Shown: piece by piece, positions 1 through 10,549 of the stretch
How the letters are laid out: every line of letters starts with the position of its first letter
Numbering within the stretch: the first letter of the stretch is position 1
Assembly: GCA_024180945.1 (NCBI GenBank)
Contig: JAKSGN010000038.1
Location: 620,001 to 684,000 of the forward strand
Direction: 5' to 3'
Origin: Macrophomina tecta
Taxonomy: Eukaryota > Ascomycota > Dothideomycetes > Botryosphaeriales > Botryosphaeriaceae
Length of the DNA: 64,000 nucleotides
Made by a program: the position numbers and the translations under genes
The notes under the pieces: model-generated
Database searches by the model: none
What the model saw: the letters and a program-made list of their open reading frames with translations, nothing else
Told to the model about the DNA's origin: nothing

Positions 1-28
1 CGAGTAGTATGTATAAAGAATAAAATTC

Positions 29-194
29 TATTATAGCGCAGTAACTGTATTAGGTTTTAGTTATTACTATAAAGCTATTTAGCTAACCTCCTATCGATCG
101 CGAGTAGCCAGTCGGTCGATAAAAGATACTATAATAACTAGCCTAGTGGCTAGTTTACTCTAATAACTCTATATATAGAGGCGTGTTTATAATA
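29..194 (-). repeat. TRIM terminal repeat, left copy (166 bp)
   Basis: Direct repeat of 491-656. The two copies differ mostly by transitions, for example GCGCAGTAACTGT against GCGCGGCGACCGT, as expected if RIP hit each copy separately. Confidence 0.87.
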
Positions 195-452
195 CTACCT
201 CTTCTCTTAAGGTAGATATTCTAGCTACTAGCCTATAGCTTATTATCTAGATATAGAGTTACCCCTAACTATTAGATTATATACTATTAGCTATAAGGGC
301 GGCGCGTAACCTCGGCTATAAGCTAGAAAACGAGTTATATCGTAGTATACTTTATTTACTAGTCGCGCTCGCTTTGTATAAGAGTAGATAAACTAGGCCT
401 ACTTCTTTTCTATGCTAGCTAACTAGGTAGTCTCTTCTAGTTAATATACCTA

Positions 453-463
453 GGACTCGAACC
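453..463 (-). promoter_or_regulatory. tRNA/SINE-type B-box-like sequence inside the TRIM core
   Basis: The minus strand reads GGTTCGAGTCC, an exact match to the RNA polymerase III B-box consensus GGTTCGANTCC, in a core that is otherwise AT-rich. I could not fold the surroundings into a tRNA: the acceptor and T stems do not pair, and the expected 5' half would run into the LTR. It may be a tRNA-derived relic, a corrupted primer-binding site in the opposite sense, or chance. Confidence 0.35.
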
Positions 464-490
464 GGTAACCTATAGGTAGGCTAGTTATTA

Positions 491-656
491 TATTATAGCG
501 CGGCGACCGTGTTAGGTTTTAGTTATTACTATAAAGCTATTTGGCTAATCTTCTATTAACTGTGAGTAGCCGGTCGGTCGAAAAAAGGTACTATAATAAC
601 TGGCCTAGTAGCTAGTTTACTCTAATAACTCTATATATAGAGGCGTGTTCGTAATA
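491..656 (-). repeat. TRIM terminal repeat, right copy (166 bp)
   Basis: Direct repeat of 29-194, followed by the second AATTC duplication (657-661). Confidence 0.87.
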
Positions 657-661
657 AATTC

Positions 662-2880
662 TTAGACTTTATTATTATTTCTAGATATATTAGTATAGAC
701 GACTTAAAACTAGACTCTATTAAAAAATAGCTAGTACTAAAGATAATTAAAAAAGTATAGTTCTTTCTTAAATTTATAAACTTCTATAGAAAGTTTATCT
801 AAAACTATTTAAAGATTATAAAATTTTTAATATAACTTACTTAGAAAAAGTATAGCTTCTAATAAAAAAATAATTAGTAGTAAGCCTTTAATTTACTAAA
901 GAGAATATTTTATAAAGTACTTATTTTAGAAATATATGACCCTAATAAACTAATTAAAGTAGAAACTAATATATTAGAATTTACCCTAGAAGTATATCTT
1001 AGCTAGTCTAATAATAAAGGTAGATAGTATCTAATCGCATTCTACTTAAGAAAGTTTACCCTAGTAGAACTTAACTATAATATATATAATAAGAAGCTCT
1101 TAGCTATTATTTTAATATTTAAATACTAGAAATACTATCTAGAAAAAGCCGACTAATAAGTAATAGTATATTATAACTATTAGAATCTTATACGCTTTAC
1201 TATAACTAAGAAGCTAAACTAACGATAGATTTACTAGTTATAAGAATTAGTATTCTATAACTTTAAAATTATATATAGAAAAAGTATAGATAACGCTACT
1301 ACTAATACGCTTAATAGAAGAATAGACTATATAAAAAATAAAATTAAGCTATAATCTATAGTATTATAGTAAATAAGTAATAGATTACTTACTTTTATTA
1401 AATAGTCTTTTCTAATACTTTATATTAAGTTAAACCCGTAGTATTAAAAGATCTAAGAAGTATATACTTAGAACTTCTTTACGTAAAAACTTTTAGCACT
1501 TAAAAATAACCCATATATTACTTAAGATAAAAAAGAAACACCTCTTTTTAAAAAATTAATCTATATTCTAATAAGATTATAAGAAGTACTTATTAAGAAT
1601 ATATATATAGTACCTACGTATAGATATTAGAATATTAATAGAATAACTAAGAGAATTATATAAAACTTCTACTTTCTAAAATTATAAAAAATAATCTAGT
1701 ATATAGTTTTATAATATAACTTTTATATTTAAAGTAAAGCCATAATATACGCTCTATATAAATAACTATAACCCCTAGAAGCTTCGAAATAACTATAGTA
1801 ATAAATTACGCTAGACTTTATTATAAAATTACTAGAGTCTAGAAATCTACTTATAGAAGTTAAGTTTAACTTAATTCTAGTCTTTATTAATAAACTTATA
1901 AAGTACGTCTACTTCTTATTCTATCTTAAGATATTAAATATAAAATAGCTAGTTTATATATTTCTCTAATATATCTTCGTAGATTATAAAATACTGGAAG
2001 TATTAGTCTTAAATAGAAATAAGCTAATAAAATTAGAATTTTAGTAAACGCTTATACGCTAGCTTAGAGTAAAGAATAAACTCTCTATAATAATATACGC
2101 GTAAACTAATAGCTAGATAGAATAGATAAACTAAACTCTTAAATAATATCTCCGCTATTATATTAACTATCTATAGAATAACTAGGCTATATAGCTATCT
2201 ATAGTATAATTCGCCTATAATAGTACTAAATAAGAATTAACTAATATATCTCTATTCTTTACTAACTATAGGTTTAAACTAAATACGTATAAAAAAGCTA
2301 TTTTAAGTAGAAAATTAGCCTAGAAAGAAGTTTTTAAAGCTAAGTAGCTAAGAAAATTATATAAAGCTATTAGTCTCGACCTTAAATATATATAAATTAT
2401 AATATCTAAATACTATAATAGACGGTACTAGGCGGTACTAAATCTTAAAAGAAGAAATAAAGTATACCTTCTTATAAAAAATATTAAATTAAAATAACTA
2501 AGTAATAAATTAGATTTTAAGAAAATTAGTCTATTTAAAATTATAGAAAAATTTAAAGAAGTTATATATTAACTTAAATTATTTAATTTATAAATAAATT
2601 CTATCTTTTATATAATAATACTTAAGCTAGTACTAGAAAATGCTACTATTCTAGAAATATAGAAAGAAATTATACTAGAAAACTCTAATACTAAAGAAGA
2701 CTAGTATCTAGTTAAAAAAATTCTAGACTATAAGCGATTTAGTTATTAGCTTAAATATCTTATTAAATAGAAAGAATACGAAAACGAGAATAACTAATAA
2801 GTATCTAAGAATAATATATATCTAGATCTTATTATAGAATTCTATTACTAGAATTCTAACCTTCTACGAAAATAAGACTA
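662..2880 (+). pseudogene. Element C pol remnant: RT end, RNase H, integrase, chromodomain
   Basis: Read in one plus frame with many TAG/TAA codons, the order is: the RT thumb/connection region (to about 900), RNase H (about 935-1320, recognisable around a P-V-E-L-N-Y-x-I-Y-N-K-E-L-L-A motif near 1065-1110), integrase zinc-binding region and core (about 1540-2280), and a chromodomain-like end (about 2697-2870, with L-V-K-K-I-L-D followed by Y-L-I-K). The arrangement is that of fungal chromoviruses. The stops are what CAG-to-TAG and TGG-to-TAG changes would give. It encodes no functional protein. The catalytic part of RT is off the left edge. Confidence 0.82.
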
Positions 2881-3747
2881 TTTTTAAGTAAAAATAATAA
2901 AAGACTCTTAAGAGTTATAATATTCTATACTAGAAATAATAATAAATAGGTAGAATTTACTAGCCTAGAAAAATATAGAGACCTCGCGCTAGCTATAGAC
3001 TTACTAGTAGACTTAGCTAGTATAGCCTTCTATAGTATAATAGACTCTACCGTTACGTAATATAGCTATTTTAACGTGGACAGACCCTTAAAATCTTTAA
3101 AATTAGAATTATTCTTTTTATTTACTACTAACGTAGCTAGAAGCTTTTTTATCTTATAATAATTATACTCGCTTAGTATATTTAGGCTACTCGACTTAGA
3201 AAGAAGAGTTTTATAACTATACTTTTTTAATAATCGTTAATTCTTATATAACTACTTTAACTAAATAGTAGTAGTATCTAACTTTTTTTACTAATAGCTT
3301 AATGCCTCTTATAAATAATTTAGCTTAGCTAGAAAAGTAAGAAATTTTTTATATATTTTAGTCTTTTTAGCTTTTAACTTCTCTTACTCCCGCTAAAGAC
3401 TTAAGGCTAGCGATAATTAGTAAAAATTTAACTAATAAAATAAAAAGAAATATATTTTTAGAAAATAATATCTTCTTTATATTATATATTATTATATTCT
3501 TTATAATATATACTTCGTAACGATTATAGTTTAGAGCGATCTTATAAACTATATCATTTAACTTATAATTAAAATAAGGACGTAATAAAGATAAGAAAAC
3601 TAACTCTACTAAGACTACTAAATAATAGCGCTCTTTAGTTATATTTCGTTTTCGTTTAAATATAGTAGACTTATAGAAAGAAAGCAATCCTAGAAGAAAA
3701 TATAGAGAAATAGATAATATAAATAAATCTTTAGGCTAAAAATTCTT
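2881..3747. other. Element C 3' non-coding segment
   Basis: AT-rich sequence between the chromodomain stop and the polypurine tract. It holds one minus-strand open frame (3367-3687, 106 codons) rich in Ile/Lys/Tyr/Leu, which I regard as a by-product of composition. No domain is visible. Confidence 0.55.
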
Positions 3748-3761
3748 AAGGGGGGAAATAG

Positions 3762-3915
3762 TATTACGGTATAGCCTATATAGGGTAATAAAAGTAGAAA
3801 TAGCCTCGCTAAAGGCGAGTAGAACCGAAGAGATATAAATTAAAAATTATATAACTTCTATAATTAGTTAGACCTACTCGCCTAGAAATTAAGTAAGTTA
3901 ATCTAACCACTTAGT
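3762..3915 (+). repeat. Element C 3' LTR, left part
   Basis: Starts with TATTACGG directly after the purine tract at 3748-3761 (a run of six G within AAGG...GAAATAG). The LTR is split by element A, whose TTAGT duplication occupies 3911-3915. Together with 19569-19717 the LTR would be about 303 bp. Confidence 0.75.
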
Positions 3916-4298
3916 TATTATAATACTAGCTAGAGAAGACGGAGGAAGAATAGCTCTACTTTTTAAAAAAGACTCTAACTTCTTAGAGCGGGAAATTCTT
4001 AGTCCAGATTACGTTCTAAAGAGTAGAAGATAGATCTATTATTTAGTATACTAACTATAGATTACTTAACTTACTAGATTACGGTAAGCTAGCTAGTAAT
4101 CTACTGTAATCTAACTAAATACCCTATATATATAGGCTATACTTATTTATAGTAGATAAGACCCTTATAGTTAACTTATTAATTAATTCTTACTCTAATA
4201 TTACGTGCGATTCTTCTCTATCTATTCTACGGTCCCCCGAAAGCCTATACTACTCGATAATACGCCCGACCTCCCCTAGAAAGAGTAACGGCGTAATA
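3916..4298 (+). repeat. Element A 5' LTR (383 bp)
   Basis: Aligns over its full length with 19181-19563. It is more AT-rich than the 3' copy, and the differences are mainly C/T and G/A, so RIP acted unequally on the two LTRs. A conserved AATACCCTATATATATAGG segment near 4120 could be the LTR core promoter TATA region. Confidence 0.93.
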
Positions 4299-4659
4299 CT
4301 TTAACTACTATTTTATAGGTACCAGAGGTAATTACCTAGTAAAGAATACTAACTATAAATAATAAGAATTTTCTACCCTAGTATAATTCTTAAGGAAAAG
4401 ACGTATCTATAACTAAGAAATAATCCCCGCCCTAATCTTAATCTTAAGACTCTACGTAGGCTCTATACGGGCTTATCTAGAATCTTTAAGCTACTATATA
4501 GCGCCTCGAACTTGGCTAATAGAAGTAATTCGAATAAATAGCTCGCCTAATCTAAAACCTAACTCCCGCGACTATTTATTTAATATAGACCCCGATAACT
4601 AACTAGAAAGTTACGTAAGAACTCGCCTTAAACTCTAAACCCGTAAATCTAGTCGTATC

Positions 4660-5620
4660 TCTAGCCTTTAAACTAAAAATTAAGGCCCTAGATATATTTA
4701 ATAGGGCTAGAAAGTAACTAGACGAATTTCTACGATAAATTTAAACGTACTTTTATATATATCGAACCTTCTTTTAAGATAATACCTAGAAGGTACTATT
4801 CGCTAGCTTTTATCTAAGGGGTAATATCGCTAGATAATTCGAACTATACTAGATTAACTAGAACGGCGCTAAGCTATACGAAGAAACTAAAGAAATTATT
4901 AATAGTTTTAAAAAATTTACTGAGGCATTATATGCTACATTTAATAATAAGAATTACTACTAAGATACTACCTATTAAATCCACCGCCTAAAATAAACTA
5001 GATTAGCCACTGACTATACTACCCGGTTTTAACTATATACCTTACACCTTAAATAAGATAACGAGGTCTTATATATACTCTACTACGAGGAACTTAAGAA
5101 CTATATTAAGAATAAATTTGCCCATACTAAGCTATTTACTACGTACTAGAAAATAGTACGTACTATAATCTAGATTAACTTATATATATATAATCGCTTC
5201 TAGGAGACGGGAAGATTTTCTAAAAACGCTACTAATACTATCTAATTCTATAATAGTCTACTACTAGAGAACCCTATAGACCTAGATACTAACTAACGAA
5301 GGACCCCCCAGCTAGCGCTAAAAAAAGAATAACGCTAACGTAAAAAAAGTCTTTACTTCCACTATAGAAAGTATAAATATATTAGTAGAAACTATCTAGA
5401 TAAATAGACTAGTAACTAGCAAACTAATAATAAAAAAACTATCTTAGCTACTAAAAAATAATCTAAAACTTCTAATTATAATACTCTTTACTAGTTTATC
5501 TATAGTATCGAAGCCTGCCTAACTTACTAAAAAGCTAAGAATATTAGCGAATACTATCTAAAAAACTAGAAACGCCTACTAAACTAAGGCTATAGTAGGC
5601 GAGCCCTCTACTCTATAAGA
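4660..5620 (+). pseudogene. Element A gag remnant with CCHC zinc knuckle
   Basis: A plus-strand gag-like frame broken by many stops. A Gypsy-type zinc knuckle is recognisable at 5354-5395 in the spacing C-x2-C-x4-H-x4-C, but the three Cys and the His codons now read Tyr (TAC, TAT), the result expected of RIP on the complementary strand (TGC/TGT to TAC/TAT). The C-rich 5' part (4299-4660) is untranslated leader; I could not fix a primer-binding site. Confidence 0.65.
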
Positions 5621-5639
5621 CTATAGTAGTATTAATTAG

Positions 5640-8030
5640 AAATACTATAGAATATCTATTAGAGAACGAAGAAAACTTCATAGAATATAAAAACTACTAG
5701 ATTATTATAATAAAGATTAATAGACACCGAGCGCTTATTCTTATTAACTTAGTATTATAAGAAAACTACGTCTTAAACTAATTTATAAAAAAAGCTAACC
5801 TAAAGCCCTAAGAAAAAAACTAATTCTATTAGTTAAGAATAGTTAATAGATTATCTAGCTTCTTTAGAGATAGAAAGGTAATTATTAAAATTCTAAAACT
5901 AATTCTTAAATATAAAGACTATAGAGAACGTATTTATCTAGATATTACTAAGATTTCTAAGTACGATATTATTCTTGGTATCCCTTAGTAAAAGAAATAG
6001 AAAGTATAATATAACTAAAATAATAAAGAAATTATTCTTAAGTCTAAAGAACGAAATTAAAAAGAACCTAAATAAAAGCTACGTATTATAGCCGAATCTA
6101 TTACCTACGTAAGTCTAATCTCGAAAGCTATACTAGAAAGAATATAAAAGAAGAGATAAGCGATTAGAATAATATAGTATCGCCCTACTACTACGAATAA
6201 AGAACGAACCTAATAGATTAGTGCTACTAAACGAGAAGAACTAGACTACCTAATATTCGTAGAGAGAGATAACTCTACTAGAATATATAAATAATATCTT
6301 AAAGGTATTTCTAAGGAATACTACTAGTTTAAGAAAATTTTTAGAGAAAAGATTAAAGATATGCTACTAAAATACTAACTATAGAACTACGAGATTAATC
6401 TAAAACTAAATACTAAACCTCGATTTAGGCTATTATACCTAATATTAGAAAAAGAATTATAAGCGATAAGAGAATACCTAGATCTATTACTAAAAAAAAA
6501 ATATATTTAATTCTTTTAGTCTTTAGTAGAATTACCTATTCTCTTCGTACTAAAACTAGAAGGTAAGTTACGCCTCTACGTAAATTATAAATCTTTAAAC
6601 GATATTACTATTAAAGATTACTATCTTCTATTCTATATTAATAAACTAAGGAATTACCTCTTAGGAGTATAATTCTTTACTAAACTAGATCTACGGGACG
6701 GATACTACTTTATTTAAATTAAAAAAGAATATAAATAGAAAACTACATTTTAAACTTAATATAATTTATATAAATATTTAGTAATACTCTTTAGACTTAC
6801 TAACGCCTCTACTACGTTCTAAGCCCTCATTAACTATATTCTATAGAAATACCTAGATAGATTCTATATAGCTTATCTTAATAATATTCTAATTTACTCG
6901 AAAACCCTAGAAGAATATAAGAAATACGTATCTAAGGTTCTCTAGAAACTACTCGAATATAGTTTTTTAGTTAAACCGGAAAAATATATCTTCTATACCT
7001 AGAAGGTTAAATTTCTAGGCTTTATTATCGAACTAGAAAAAGTAGTTATAGACCTAAAAAAGATAGAAGATATTCTATAATAGCCCGAACTAAAAAACGT
7101 TAAAGAAGTATAAGTCTTTTTAGAATTTACTAACTTCTACTAGCGATTTATTAAATAATACTTCTATATAGCCGAATCGCTAATTCGACTTACTTAAAAA
7201 GATACCTTATTCGCCTAGAAAGAACTATAATAAAAAGCGTTTAACTAACTTAAAAAGGCCTTTATAGAAGCCTCTATATTAATTATATTTAATTTCGATA
7301 AGCTTCTCTATCTCGAAACTAATATATTTAACTACGCTATTAGTGCTACTCTTAACTAGCTAGATAATAAGAAAAGATTATACCCTATTACGTACTACTC
7401 TCGTAAAATATTACCTATAGAACTTAACTACGAGATATATAATAAAGAACTACTCGCAATTATTATAGTATTTAAGAAATAGCGATATTACCTTAAAAAA
7501 GCTAACTATAAAATTACGGTATATTAGATTATAAGAACCTAGAATACTTTATAACTACTAAGATATTAAATAAGAGATACGTATAATAGATAAAATAACT
7601 TATTCTCTTCTACTTTAAGATCTACTACCGTAAAGAAAATAAAAATAATAAGGTGGACATACTTAGCTATAGAGCTAATTACGTAGAAGAAAAGTCAAAA
7701 TTATCGCTAGTAGTACTTAGATAAAATGATAATAATATATTAGATTCTAACCGCCCCTAAATTATCGAAGAACTCGACGTACTATAGAAAAAATAAATAC
7801 TAGTATCTATTATAAGACTAAAAAGTTCTATTAACGATAATAAGCCCCTAAGAGCCCTAATATCTAAATAGAAATCTAAAGACGACGAGAAACTATAAAA
7901 CGAAGAATCTATGCCTATACTAGAAGAAATTACGAAAGAAGTAGTAAATAAAAAAAAAGATAATACCGCTACTTAGAAATAAATTATCTAAAGAAAATAT
8001 AATAATAACCCGCTATTTTAGAAACTACTA
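5640..8030 (+). pseudogene. Element A pol remnant, part 1: protease region, RT, RNase H
   Basis: RT is recognisable at about 6520-7060: a V-N-Y-x-S-L-N stretch near 6580-6600, a K-L-D-L-R-D-G-Y-Y motif near 6680-6710, then the catalytic loop. The loop, normally Y-L-D-D, reads Y-L-N-N (Asn codons 6880-6885), so both metal-binding aspartates are lost. The connection domain and RNase H follow (about 7300-7680). The frame is interrupted at 8030 by the pogo element and resumes after 9884. Confidence 0.82.
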
Positions 8031-8084
8031 ACGTGTTTCACCACCGAGCCGTCCAAACCACCGAGCCGTCCACTTCCTCACCAA
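8031..8084 (+). repeat. Left terminal inverted repeat of the pogo element (54 bp)
   Basis: Exact reverse complement of 9829-9882, preceded by TA (8029-8030). Internal tandem of the GAGCCGTCCA-containing motif. Confidence 0.96.
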
Positions 8085-8111
8085 AAACGCATCGGATGAA
8101 AACTCAACACG

Positions 8112-9760
8112 ATGCATCACCACAACGCTATGAAATCATCCCAGAAAACTCAGTATATTAACCTTGCTATCCAATCTATTGATACCCACGCGTCGCACAG
8201 CGAAAGAGCTACCTGTCGCGAGTACCTTGCTCCCCGATCAACCGTACGCGACCGACGCGCAGGTGCCATACCACGCGTAGAAGCTGTGCCTAACGGCAAG
8301 AAGCTTACCAAACATGAAGAAGGCGCGATTGTCGAGCGTATACTGGACCTGGATTCGAGAGGGTTTCCGCCCTCCAAGGATATACTACGTGATATGGCCA
8401 ACAAATTGCTGGCAGAGCGCGACGGGGGTACCGTGGGCAAGAACTAGCCAGACAGGTTCATCAGCCGCAGAGATGAGCTCAAAACGTGCTGGACTCGCGC
8501 GTACGATCGCCAGCGAGCCTTAAACGAGGACCCAGTGGTTATCGAGCGGTAGTTCGACCTCGTTCGCTCTGTGAAGGAGAAGTACGGTATCCTAGACGAG
8601 GATACGTACAACTTTGATGAAACTGGCTTTATGATGGGCGTAATAGGCTCTCTGCTAGTTATTACAGGCTCTGAAAGGCGCGGAAAACGAAAATTTATCT
8701 AGCCAGGCAATCGCGAGTGGACTTTAGTTATTAACGCGATTAGCGCGCTCGGTTGGACGATCCCACCCTTTACGATCTTCGCCGGCAAGAACCACATTAA
8801 CACTTGGTACGAAGACACCTCTGGCATGGAGGACTGGGTTGTTGCTGTCAGCGCCAACGGCTGGACGATAAATGAGCTTGGAGTGAAGTGGTTAGAGCAC
8901 TTTAACGCGCATATAAAGTCGCGTACTGTGGGGGTGTACCGGCTGCTCATAATCGACGGCCACGAGAGCTATAACTTAATTGAGTTCTAGGATCTGTGCA
9001 AGGAGGAGAAGATTATTACCGTCTGTATGCCGTCGCATTCGTCGCACCTCCTGCAGCCGCTTGATGTGGGCATTTTCTCGCCGTTAAAGCGGGCGTACCG
9101 CTCTTAGATCTCAGGCTTGGCGCGCTTGATGGCCACAAAAATCGACAAACCAGCCTTTATACAGGCGTACAAGGCGGCTTATTACAAGGTGTTCACAAAG
9201 GAGAATATCTGTGCAAGCTTCCGAGGAGCTGGCTTGGTGCCGCTCGACCCGCAGGTTGTGTTATCGAAGGTTGATGTCAGGCTTCGTACGCCTACACCGC
9301 CTGCACCAGAGGCTGTCCCATGGGAATCCAAAACGCCCAGCAATATGCGCGAATTAGAGGCCCAATCAAGGCTACTTTATCAGCAGATAAGGCAGTATTG
9401 CAGCTCCTCACCTACAGAGGCGCGTGGATCGCTTCAATCGCTCGTAAAAGGCGCGTCATTCATGGTGCACTCTGCTGTGTTAGTACGCGACGAACTCTCT
9501 GCCCTTCAAAGGGCCACAGAGGCCGCAAACAAGAAGAAACAGCGTAAAAGAAAGTACGTACAGAATCGGGGCACGCTAACAATGGTAGACGGCGGTCAGC
9601 TATCTAATCCTCAGGGCGCTGGGGGGCAGAGGGCAGCGAACAGCCCTCTAAGAAGGCTCGCGCAGAGGGCGCGCAGGGGGCTCAACGGCGCTGTGGGAAC
9701 TGCGGCAAGACCGGGCACAACAGACGGACTTGTACAGAGGAGGTAACAGGTACTGAGTAA
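8112..9760 (+). pseudogene. Inactivated pogo-family DDE transposase
   Basis: One frame from the ATG at 8112 reads through to the C-terminus except for five stops, all TAG, at 8445, 8550, 8700, 8988 and 9105, and one frameshift. The acidic triad of the pogo catalytic domain is intact as D-D-D: NFDETGF (Asp codon 8616), LIIDGH (Asp 8955) and the third Asp (9063) in L-Q-P-L-D-V-G, spacing D-35-D. The N-terminal third is the helix-turn-helix/CENP-B-like region. A CCHC knuckle (CGNCGKTGHNRRTC, 9692-9733) lies in the +1 frame; the shift probably arose in the six-G run at 9621-9626. All-TAG nonsense codons fit CAG/TGG to TAG by light RIP. Full length would be about 550 residues, normal for fungal Fot/pogo transposases. 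Confidence 0.9.
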
Positions 9761-9828
9761 TCTAGGATCGCTACTAGTTTATTGAAATTTTTGTGTTGTG
9801 TTGAATAACTTGAGTTCAAAGTGTGATG

Positions 9829-9882
9829 TTGGTGAGGAAGTGGACGGCTCGGTGGTTTGGACGGCTCGGTGGTGAAACACGT
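9829..9882 (-). repeat. Right terminal inverted repeat of the pogo element (54 bp)
   Basis: Exact reverse complement of 8031-8084, followed by TA (9883-9884). Perfect identity of the two ends suggests recent insertion. Confidence 0.96.
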
Positions 9883-9884
9883 TA

Positions 9885-10191
9885 TAGCAAATAGATATTT
9901 TTAAATATAACGACCCCGACCTAGTCTAAGATTATAGAGGCAATATACTATTCCGCGGAAAAATCTATGTACTAATATCTCTATATAAATAACTAACTAA
10001 GGAATACTATAAATTCGTAGTTTACGAATATTCGGGAATAATAAAAACCTTAGAACGACTTATAAGATACTTTTATTTTCTCCGTATAAGAAAAACGATA
10101 GAAAAAGTTATCTAAGAATACGATAAATATATAAAGAATAAAATGACGTAATATATACTATATAAATAACTATAGCTTATTATAATAGTAA
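9885..10191 (+). pseudogene. Element A pol remnant, part 2: integrase zinc-binding region
   Basis: Resumes the frame interrupted at 8030. A degraded H-H-C-C integrase zinc-binding region is visible, ending in a K-x-x-K-N-K-M-T stretch near 10120-10150. At least one His and one Cys codon have become Tyr by the RIP transition. The frame is cut by element B at its CTAAA target (10192-10196). Confidence 0.78.
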
Positions 10192-10196
10192 CTAAA

Positions 10197-10389
10197 TATT
10201 AGAATAATAGGCTTTAGTATACCCTTAGAGTACTTATACTATGCGTTCTACATACTTATTACGTGCTATGCACGGGCCCCTAGTATATAACGCTACTAAG
10301 GGGTAAATCCTATACTACTAAGAATTCGTACTTAAGAATATATAACTCTTCTAAAGACTTCCTACTTATAACTAGCCTATTTACTTATA
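10197..10389 (+). repeat. Element B 5' LTR (193 bp)
   Basis: Full-length match to 17173-17365 with mostly transition differences. Both share a palindromic core at the GTGCTA(T/C)GCACGGGCCCC region. Confidence 0.94.
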
Positions 10390-10549
10390 ATTAAATTCTT
10401 CTTAATTTTTTTTAGAAAAGTAGCCGGTCTTAAAGAGCTATATATAACGATTTTAATAAAAAGAATAATTTTATAATAATAGAAACAAGGGGCTAATAAA
10501 GCTATTCGAATACTTAAGACGAATAAATAGAAATAGACTTATTAACTCC

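Larger units (their letters stand above)
29..656 (-). mobile_element. TRIM-like miniature LTR element (628 bp)
   Basis: Two direct terminal repeats of 166 bp each (29-194 and 491-656) flank a 296-bp core. Both repeats begin TATTATAGCGC and end GTAATA/ATAATA, read as RIP-mutated TGTTA...TAACA. The element is bounded by a perfect 5-bp duplication, AATTC, at 24-28 and 657-661. There is no coding capacity. A purine-rich tract (complement of about 195-213) sits beside the left repeat on the minus strand, which suggests minus orientation. Size and structure fit terminal-repeat retrotransposons in miniature. It interrupts the RT domain of element C, and its removal restores that reading frame. Confidence 0.85.
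8031..9882 (+). mobile_element. pogo/Fot-type (Tc1/mariner superfamily) DNA transposon, 1852 bp
   Basis: Perfect 54-bp terminal inverted repeats (8031-8084 and 9829-9882) beginning ACGTGTTTCACC are flanked by a TA duplication (8029-8030, 9883-9884), the Tc1/mariner hallmark. Between them lies one transposase frame in plus orientation. Composition is near 50% GC, in sharp contrast to the AT-rich retroelement around it. Removing the element with one TA rejoins the pol frame of element A just before the integrase zinc-binding region. Each inverted repeat contains a 14-15-bp motif (CCACCGAGCCGTCCA) twice in tandem, possibly paired transposase-binding sites. Confidence 0.95.

Noticed and set aside
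441..512. tRNA gene on the minus strand around the B-box-like motif
   Set aside because: No acceptor, D or T stem pairs, and the 5' half would fall inside the LTR; kept only as a B-box-like note.
3367..3687. 106-codon minus-strand open frame in the AT-rich block
   Set aside because: Ile/Lys/Tyr/Leu-dominated composition of RIP-mutated DNA in the 3' non-coding part of element C; no domain.
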